NCBI RefSeq assembly: GCF_030814315.1
Contig: NZ_JAUSUV010000012.1
Span: 23,643 to 87,642, forward strand
DNA: 64,000 nt
Direction of reading: 5' to 3'
DNA from: Croceifilum oryzae
GTDB lineage: Bacteria > Bacillota > Bacilli > Thermoactinomycetales > Thermoactinomycetaceae
Below the pieces are notes generated by a model. It was not told the DNA's origin. It ran no database searches and saw nothing but the letters and a program-made list of their open reading frames with translations. Every line of letters starts with the position of its first letter. Position 1 is the stretch's first letter. A program made the position numbers and the translations under genes. Of the stretch, positions 58,987 through 64,000 are shown piece by piece.

Positions 58987-59178
58987 CTATTCTTTCTTCT
59001 TAGAGTTCCACATCTTGTTGAAAAACACTTGCATCCTGTCGAAAAAAACGAGAGCTAGAGGGAAACCAATGACTTTGATCAAAAATCCCGTTATATTTCC
59101 ATTTCGTAAGTCGACAAAATATCCCCAGACAACCGCTATAATTAGACCTGCAATGAATGATGTTAATACTGATCTCAA
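58987..59178 (-). CDS. Small membrane protein
   Basis: A 63-residue protein with two hydrophobic segments (VLTSFIAGLIIAVVWGYFV and FLIKVIGFPLALVFF) and a basic end (NKMWNSKKKE). The TTG start has AAAGGAG upstream. No family recognised. Confidence 0.6.
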   Translation of the reverse strand: MRSVLTSFIAGLIIAVVWGYFVDLRNGNITGFLIKVIGFPLALVFFDRMQVFFNKMWNSKKKE

Positions 59179-59261
59179 GAAATTTCACTCCTTTAGCTCC
59201 TATATGTATCCATAAAAATAGAATGCTCTCCCTAGCTTTGCTAGCGTGAGAGGAATACCAA

Positions 59262-59807
59262 CTATGACTCATGTATGATCGCTAATATTTGGTGATCCTC
59301 CCAATTCCCATTGATTTTTAAGTTCTTTCTCGCAATTCCCTCTTTATGAAATCCATTCTTTAAAAGCACCGAAATAGATCCTACATTATGAGGCAAAACA
59401 GCCGCTTCAACGCGATGAAGGTTCAGTTCTTGAAAGGCGTAGTCCACTGCCAACTTTACCGCCTCGGACATGTACCCTCTGCCATTATAATCCTGATCTA
59501 GCGTGTAACCGATCCAACAGCTTTGTAAATGTAATCTCATAATCCGATTCAACATGACTTTGCCAATCAACTCGTTTGATTCTTGTAGATAAATCAAGAA
59601 AAAATACCCCTGATCTGCTTGAACATTTTCGATCGCTTTCTTTACAATCTCCAACTGCCCTTGAAGAGTATAATCAAAATCCTCTTGTCTCCTAAAAAAG
59701 GGTTGGAAGAAATCTCTATTTTTTATTTCGAATTTCAATAATGCATCTACATCTTCTTCCTCAACTAATTTAATATAGACTTTTTCGCCTTGTACCTTCA
59801 TCTTCAT
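59262..59807 (-). CDS. GNAT family N-acetyltransferase (RimJ/RimL type)
   Basis: A 181-residue GNAT enzyme: N-terminal strand VYIKLVEEEDVDALLKFEIK, acetyl-CoA motif region YTLDQDYNGRGYMSEAVKLA, then YAFQELNLHRVEAAVLPHNV and SISVLLKNGFHKEGIARKNL. The RimJ/RimL group acetylates ribosomal protein N-termini or small molecules; the substrate is unknown. AAAAGG precedes the ATG. A fragment of a close paralogue lies at 58.8 kb. Confidence 0.85.
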   Translation of the reverse strand: MKMKVQGEKVYIKLVEEEDVDALLKFEIKNRDFFQPFFRRQEDFDYTLQGQLEIVKKAIENVQADQGYFFLIYLQESNELIGKVMLNRIMRLHLQSCWIGYTLDQDYNGRGYMSEAVKLAVDYAFQELNLHRVEAAVLPHNVGSISVLLKNGFHKEGIARKNLKINGNWEDHQILAIIHES

Positions 59808-59858
59808 ATCATAGCACCTTTTATCATAGCCACACTCTTCCTGATTTTATAAAACTTA

Positions 59859-60701
59859 TTATCTGTCATTTTCAAAAATATCCACACCTAACCCATATAA
59901 AACATCTATTGCTTCTCTCACAGGTAACTTAGGCAACTTAAACTCTTCAGCCACTAACTCCTCTATCTCTTGGACTGTAGAAAAGCAGATCTCTTCTGGT
60001 CCGCGGTCCACATAGCGAATTCGACATTTGTTATTTAGTAGCGATAGGTTTCGATTCTGATCTGCTTGCCATAACTGGCATCTTAACGCTGACATAAAAT
60101 TGGATTTCAATTGGTAAGAGTTTTGCAAAACAGGAAGAAAGTCAGAGGGTTGATATTTTTTATGAGCAAAAAACTCCCATTCCTTACCGCTTTGCTTACC
60201 ATCTGTATAACGAACAAATTTGTATTTGTGTTCTTCCAAGGAAACAGGTACTAAATAAACTTGATCATCACCAAATTCGCTACCGTTTTCACCGGGTCTT
60301 TCATAGCGAATCGGTTTAAATATAGGTGCAGCTGCCCCAAAATCTAAAAAAACTCTCTCCTCATCCAGTAGGACAATAATCCCCATATGGTCTTGTCCAA
60401 GCATGACACAATAGCAATGAAAACCAAGCTCTGCTAATAATTGAATGACATTGGAGTTCTGAGTAAAGCAAGTTCCACCATAATGAAAACGGCTATAATC
60501 ATCTACAAACTGTTCAAATGAAGGGATTTCATACTCCTTTCCTGCATGCTCTCGGTACGAAATAAGCTTACTGATATTTTCAAACGGAAAGGTATTCAAA
60601 TGAGCATGGCAAATACGAGCGAGATACTCATAGCTAGGCTTCTCTACAGAAAGGTCCATATAACCTAAGTATCTACTTGCTGTCATAGATATCGATTTCA
60701 T
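59859..60701 (-). CDS. Arylamine N-acetyltransferase
   Basis: A 280-residue NAT. HLNTFPFENISKL, and FHYGGTCFTQNSNVIQLLAE with the catalytic cysteine, CYCVMLGQDHMGIIVLLDEE with the catalytic histidine, and VFLDFGAAAP with the aspartate form the Cys-His-Asp triad in normal order. It transfers acetyl from acetyl-CoA to arylamines or hydrazines. The usual RGG before the Cys reads YGG here. Confidence 0.82.
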   Translation of the reverse strand: MKSISMTASRYLGYMDLSVEKPSYEYLARICHAHLNTFPFENISKLISYREHAGKEYEIPSFEQFVDDYSRFHYGGTCFTQNSNVIQLLAELGFHCYCVMLGQDHMGIIVLLDEERVFLDFGAAAPIFKPIRYERPGENGSEFGDDQVYLVPVSLEEHKYKFVRYTDGKQSGKEWEFFAHKKYQPSDFLPVLQNSYQLKSNFMSALRCQLWQADQNRNLSLLNNKCRIRYVDRGPEEICFSTVQEIEELVAEEFKLPKLPVREAIDVLYGLGVDIFENDR

Positions 60702-60730
60702 TTACATCAGTTCCTTTGCCTATTATTGAA

Positions 60731-61063
60731 TCATTTCACCATTTCAAAAAAACGTTGTCTCTCCACTTTGCACACTCTAAGTGAAAAAGCGCTATACCAC
60801 TCTGCCTTTCCCTTATCTTGTGCAACCTGATGTGCAACATGCTCCTTCCATTCTTTGATGGACTCCAATGAATCCCAATAAGATACTGTAATACCTAATT
60901 CCCCATCTCTCACACCCTCGACACCTAAAAATCCCTTTTGTTTAGAAGCTAACTCCACCATTTTAGATGCCATCACTTGATAACCATGATCGCCCTCTGT
61001 TCTTTGTGAAGAAAAAATCACAGCATAGTAAGGCGGCTCGGGAGTTCTAACGATTCCGCTCAA
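60731..61063 (-). CDS. Antibiotic biosynthesis monooxygenase (ABM) domain protein
   Basis: A 110-residue ferredoxin-like dimeric protein: YYAVIFSSQRTEGDHGYQVM, KGFLGVEGVRDGELGITVSY, then WDSLESIKEWKEHVAHQVAQ. ABM-domain proteins include small monooxygenases and many of unknown role. It is 29 bp upstream of the arylamine acetyltransferase gene on the same strand, probably one operon. Confidence 0.85.
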   Translation of the reverse strand: MSGIVRTPEPPYYAVIFSSQRTEGDHGYQVMASKMVELASKQKGFLGVEGVRDGELGITVSYWDSLESIKEWKEHVAHQVAQDKGKAEWYSAFSLRVCKVERQRFFEMVK

Positions 61064-61100
61064 AAAATCCCTCCTAGATTAAACTCTTCTTTTAGCTATA

Positions 61101-61137
61101 AAAAGATCCCCTCTAGACATCATATCTAAAGGGGATC
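61101..61137 (-). terminator. Terminator of glmS
   Basis: On the minus strand GATCCCCTTTAGA pairs with TCTAGAGGGGATC (one bulge), followed by TTTTT. Confidence 0.85.
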
Positions 61138-61151
61138 GACATTTCAGGTGA

Positions 61152-62978
61152 TTATTCAACTGTTACGGACTTCGCAAGGTTACGTGGTTTATCAACATCG
61201 TATCCACGCTCTACACAAGCATAGTAAGCAAGAAGCTGCAACGGAACTACGGTTAAGACTGGCGCAAAGAGATCACTTACTTGTGGGATCGTAATAACTT
61301 CATCCACGGACTTGATTAAATCTGTGTCTCCTTCAACCGCTAAACCAAGTACATAAGCTCCGCGTGCTTTTACTTCTTGGATATTAGAAACCGTTTTTTC
61401 AAACACGGATTGTTGCGTCGCTAGTGAGATAACAGGAATATCATCTTCGATCAATGCTAGTGTACCGTGCTTCAACTCACCCGCTGCATAAGCCTCAGAA
61501 TGGATATAAGAAATCTCTTTTAATTTCAAAGATCCTTCTAACGCTACTGCATAATCCAAACCGCGACCTAAGAAGAATAAGTTGTTGTGCTTAGCAATGC
61601 TACGTGCAAATGCCTCGACTGTCTTCTCTTGCTTTAGTACCTCTTCTACTTTTTCTGGAAGGGTAAGAAGATCGGTCACGATTCCTTGTAGCTCTTCAGC
61701 AGACTTGTAGCCTTTTACTTGTGCAAAATAGATGCCTAGTAGATAAATGGCAATCAACTGAGAAGTGTATGCCTTTGTAGATGCTACAGCAATCTCTGGA
61801 CCCGCCCAAGTCGTGATCACATCGTCTGCTTCACGTGCAACGCTAGAGCCGACAACGTTTGTAATGGCAACTACACGAGCACCATGTTTTTGCGCTTCAC
61901 GTAATGCAGCTAGTGTATCAGCCGTTTCTCCCGACTGAGAAACAACAACTACTAACGTACGGTCCGTGATAATTGGGTTACGGTAACGGTATTCAGATGC
62001 TACATCACACTCAACCGGAATGCGAGCAAGATCTTCAAGTACATATTTACCAACTAAACCAGCATGGTAAGCTGTTCCACAAGCTACAAAGTGGATTTTC
62101 TCGATGTTCTGGATCTGTTCTAATGTGAGCCCGATTTCCTGAGAAAGATCAATGGTATTTCCTTTTACGCGACTTGCAAGCGTATCACGAATCGCTTTCG
62201 GTTGCTCGTAAATTTCTTTCATCATAAAGTGGTCAAAGCCACCTTTTTCTGCCGTTTCGATATCCCACGTTACACGCATGCTTTCACGTTTGATCGGGGT
62301 TCCGTCCATCGTCATCAATTCCACACCTGCTTCATTGATAACAGCCATCTCGCCATCTTCCATGATATATACATTACGTGTGTGCTTTAAAATCGCTGGG
62401 ATATCGGAAGCAATAAAGTTTTCGCCTTCTCCGATTCCTACTACCAATGGACTCGCATAACGAACCGCAATCATTTTATCAGGCTCGTATTCGCTGATAA
62501 CACCAAGGGCATAAGCTCCGTGCAAACGAGCTACCACTTTTTGAACGGTACTTAGTAGTCCGCCGTCCCAATGATCAGCCAATAGCTTAGCAAGAACTTC
62601 TGTATCTGTTTGAGAAGTAAACTGATATCCCTTTGCGATAAGCTCTTCTTTTAGCTCGATGTAGTTCTCGATAATTCCGTTGTGAACAATCGCGAACTTC
62701 CCATCATGATCCACATGTGGGTGGGAATTCTCATCCGATGGTTTCCCATGAGTTGCCCAGCGAGTGTGTCCGATTCCTAAAGAACCCTGTAGTCCACTCG
62801 TCTCTAACTTTGTTTCTAAATCCTTTAAGCGACCTTTGGATTTCTCGACATTAAGTTGCTGTCCGTTATAGATCGCTAAACCCGCAGAATCATATCCACG
62901 GTACTCAAGTTTGCTAAGCCCCTCCAATAAGATAGACTGAGCCTGCTTCCCACCAATATACCCAACAATTCCGCACAT
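61152..62978 (-). CDS. glmS: Glutamine--fructose-6-phosphate aminotransferase
   Basis: A 608-residue enzyme making glucosamine-6-phosphate for cell-wall precursors. The N-terminal Ntn glutaminase starts MCGIVGYIGG (Cys2 nucleophile) with HTRWATHGKPSDENSHPH; two SIS sugar-isomerase domains follow (HFVACGTAYHAGLVGKYVLE, VVVSQSGETADTLAALREAQ), and the C-terminus is the typical PRNLAKSVTVE. Full length. A glmS ribozyme lies in its leader, so GlcN6P should trigger cleavage of its own mRNA. Confidence 0.96.
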   Translation of the reverse strand: MCGIVGYIGGKQAQSILLEGLSKLEYRGYDSAGLAIYNGQQLNVEKSKGRLKDLETKLETSGLQGSLGIGHTRWATHGKPSDENSHPHVDHDGKFAIVHNGIIENYIELKEELIAKGYQFTSQTDTEVLAKLLADHWDGGLLSTVQKVVARLHGAYALGVISEYEPDKMIAVRYASPLVVGIGEGENFIASDIPAILKHTRNVYIMEDGEMAVINEAGVELMTMDGTPIKRESMRVTWDIETAEKGGFDHFMMKEIYEQPKAIRDTLASRVKGNTIDLSQEIGLTLEQIQNIEKIHFVACGTAYHAGLVGKYVLEDLARIPVECDVASEYRYRNPIITDRTLVVVVSQSGETADTLAALREAQKHGARVVAITNVVGSSVAREADDVITTWAGPEIAVASTKAYTSQLIAIYLLGIYFAQVKGYKSAEELQGIVTDLLTLPEKVEEVLKQEKTVEAFARSIAKHNNLFFLGRGLDYAVALEGSLKLKEISYIHSEAYAAGELKHGTLALIEDDIPVISLATQQSVFEKTVSNIQEVKARGAYVLGLAVEGDTDLIKSVDEVITIPQVSDLFAPVLTVVPLQLLAYYACVERGYDVDKPRNLAKSVTVE

Positions 62979-63054
62979 AGATGAAAACCTCCTATTGTTC
63001 TGTTACGTGCAAGTGCTATAACTCCGTATCGTTTCTTCATGCTCCGCTTGAGCA

Positions 63055-63205
63055 TTTGCGTCATATCGTAATCTTTGCTCGATTAGTCACCCAATCGGTT
63101 TGTATTACGATTCCACGGCACTGACGCATTACCGGGAGGCATCCGCCGAACACTCGATCATCCTCCACCTCGTCAACTGCATCACCTTGCAGTTCTGGCG
63201 CTTTT
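63055..63205 (-). ncRNA. glmS ribozyme/riboswitch
   Basis: Read on the minus strand, the leader contains AGCGCCAGAACTGC (cleavage site and P1/P2.1 start), TTGACGAGGTGGAGGATGAT, CGAGTGTTCGGCGGATG and CTCCCGG, the conserved core of the glmS ribozyme, followed by P3 (TGCGTCA...TGACGCA) and P4 (ATCGTAAT...ATTACGAT). Cleavage should occur before the G at 63201. The glmS start lies about 75 nt downstream of the core. Confidence 0.93.
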
Positions 63206-63218
63206 ACAACAGAAAAAA

Positions 63219-63247
63219 ATTATAACACGATAGGGGATTATTTGTCT
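63219..63247 (-). promoter_or_regulatory. Probable glmS promoter
   Basis: A perfect TATAAT on the minus strand (63219-63224) lies 17 bp upstream of the ribozyme cleavage site. The -35 candidate (GACAAA, about 17 bp further) is weak. Confidence 0.55.
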
Positions 63248-63298
63248 CTGGCAACTCTATCCTCTATGTGTCATATCCCTATACTATTCAATGGTCTG

Positions 63299-63343
63299 AA
63301 AAAAGTAAAGTGCGATACCCGTGTTATGGACATCGCACTTTAC
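63299..63343 (-). terminator. Terminator after the collagen-like gene
   Basis: GTAAAGTGCGAT pairs exactly with ATCGCACTTTAC over 15 nt; TTTTTTC follows on the minus strand. Confidence 0.85.
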
Positions 63344-63400
63344 ACTATTCACCTAATTGACGCAAAATCCAAATGATTCTTTGTGCTCTCTCCCGCATTA

Positions 63401-64000
63401 TCAACTAACTTGGATAACGCTAATATTGGATCGAGCTTGCGTAACTGTTAAAACCGTTCCTGCTGTTCCAGGAACCACTTGCAAGACAACTTGAAAATTT
63501 GTGTTTGCAGGAGTAGTTTGTACTAAGCCGGCTGCTTGTAGTGTAACAGCATTCTGAGTAGTCCCAGTAACTCCCGCGGCAGAAAATTGCTCTGTCATCA
63601 TGATAGTACCGTTCAATGTTCCGTTTAATTCTGCATTTGTTATTCTGTCTGTTCCTGGGTTTATAAGAAGTCTAATATCCATAGAAATATAATAAACACT
63701 GTTGGGGGTCAGAGAAATAGTATTAGTCCCGACTAGCTGGATACTACCATTGCTGTTATTAAAGGATGTAGCAAGTGGAATAGCTTGAAGAGTAGTGGGT
63801 ACAGTTGCAGTTGCACCTGGTATAAATCTTGCATTGTTCCCCAGAAAAACTCCGGTAGGTCCTGTGGCCCCGGTTACTCCGTCGGTTCCTGTAGCCCCGG
63901 TGGCCCCGGTTACTCCATCCGTTCCGGTTGCTCCCGTTGCTCCGGTTACTCCATCCGTTCCGGTTGCTCCCGTTGCTCCGGTTACTCCATCCGTTCCGGT
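63401..64000 (-). CDS. C-terminal part of a BclA-like collagen/exosporium protein
   Basis: The frame is open to the window edge, so this is the last 199 residues of a longer protein. From the window edge inward it has Gly-X-Thr triplets ([12 protein letters not shown] repeated), then [20 protein letters not shown] and a beta-rich C-terminal domain ([33 protein letters not shown]). Collagen-like stalk plus a TNF-like head is the design of BclA exosporium glycoproteins of sporeformers. The 5' end is missing. Confidence 0.8.
   Translation of the reverse strand, partial: TGTDGVTGATGATGTDGVTGATGATGTDGVTGATGATGTDGVTGATGPTGVFLGNNARFIPGATATVPTTLQAIPLATSFNNSNGSIQLVGTNTISLTPNSVYYISMDIRLLINPGTDRITNAELNGTLNGTIMMTEQFSAAGVTGTTQNAVTLQAAGLVQTTPANTNFQVVLQVVPGTAGTVLTVTQARSNISVIQVS
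63911..64000. repeat. 36-bp exact tandem repeat in the collagen-like region
   Basis: A 36-bp unit (12 codons) repeats exactly at 63911-63946 and 63947-63982 and continues to the window end. Such repeats commonly vary in number between strains. Confidence 0.9.

Overview
The window looks like chromosome of a spore-forming, low-GC Bacillota of the order Bacillales; the family is not certain. The evidence is the Bacillus-like block acpS - lipoprotein - alr - ndoAI - ndoA - rsbU/V/W - sigB - tex, a CmpA-type cortex gene beside tex, a glmS ribozyme, strong GGAGG ribosome sites, and a BclA-like collagen protein at the right edge.

Layout. 1-17.9 kb is host DNA: a cut-off gene end, a Bax-inhibitor-1 membrane protein, a 3-hydroxyisobutyrate-dehydrogenase-type enzyme with a thioredoxin-fold partner, cmpA, tex, the SigB partner-switching operon (without rsbRST or rsbX), the ndoAI-ndoA toxin-antitoxin pair, alr, a LolA-like lipoprotein, acpS, an alkaline phosphatase, and a polyamine operon (XRE-cupin regulator, potA, potB, potC, potD). 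57.7-64 kb is host again: a cell-wall amidase, small genes, two N-acetyltransferases, glmS with its ribozyme, and the exosporium-like protein.

17,948-57,682 is a complete siphovirus-type prophage of about 39.7 kb, bounded by a perfect 136-bp direct repeat (attL and attR). From right to left it holds the integrase, a divergent repressor/Cro region, recombination and replication genes (Sak4-like ATPase, DnaD-like initiator with iteron-like repeats, DnaB helicase, RusA), an ArpU late regulator, a HaeIII-like restriction-modification pair, a ParB-methyltransferase fusion, terminase, portal, capsid, tail, holin and endolysin.

Three accessory blocks stand out. (1) At the attL end an XRE-TPR regulator of the RRNPP type is followed, 5 bp downstream, by an unlisted 49-residue secreted pro-peptide gene: a peptide quorum-sensing or arbitrium-like cassette. 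(2) Next to it, convergently, lies a complete circular-bacteriocin (AS-48-like) cluster: precursor, SpoIIM/DUF95 protein, ABC ATPase, two further membrane proteins, and two paralogous 58-59 residue immunity candidates. (3) A 1.4-kb stretch inside the head-gene operon (39.4-40.8 kb) has no ordinary gene. It carries three + strand mini-units (RBS-masking hairpin, 12-16 codon ORF, matching terminator) and seven palindromes that share the core GATAATGTACTATTATC while their arms differ and remain self-complementary. I recognise no described system for this third block. All functional links between these blocks are inference from position.
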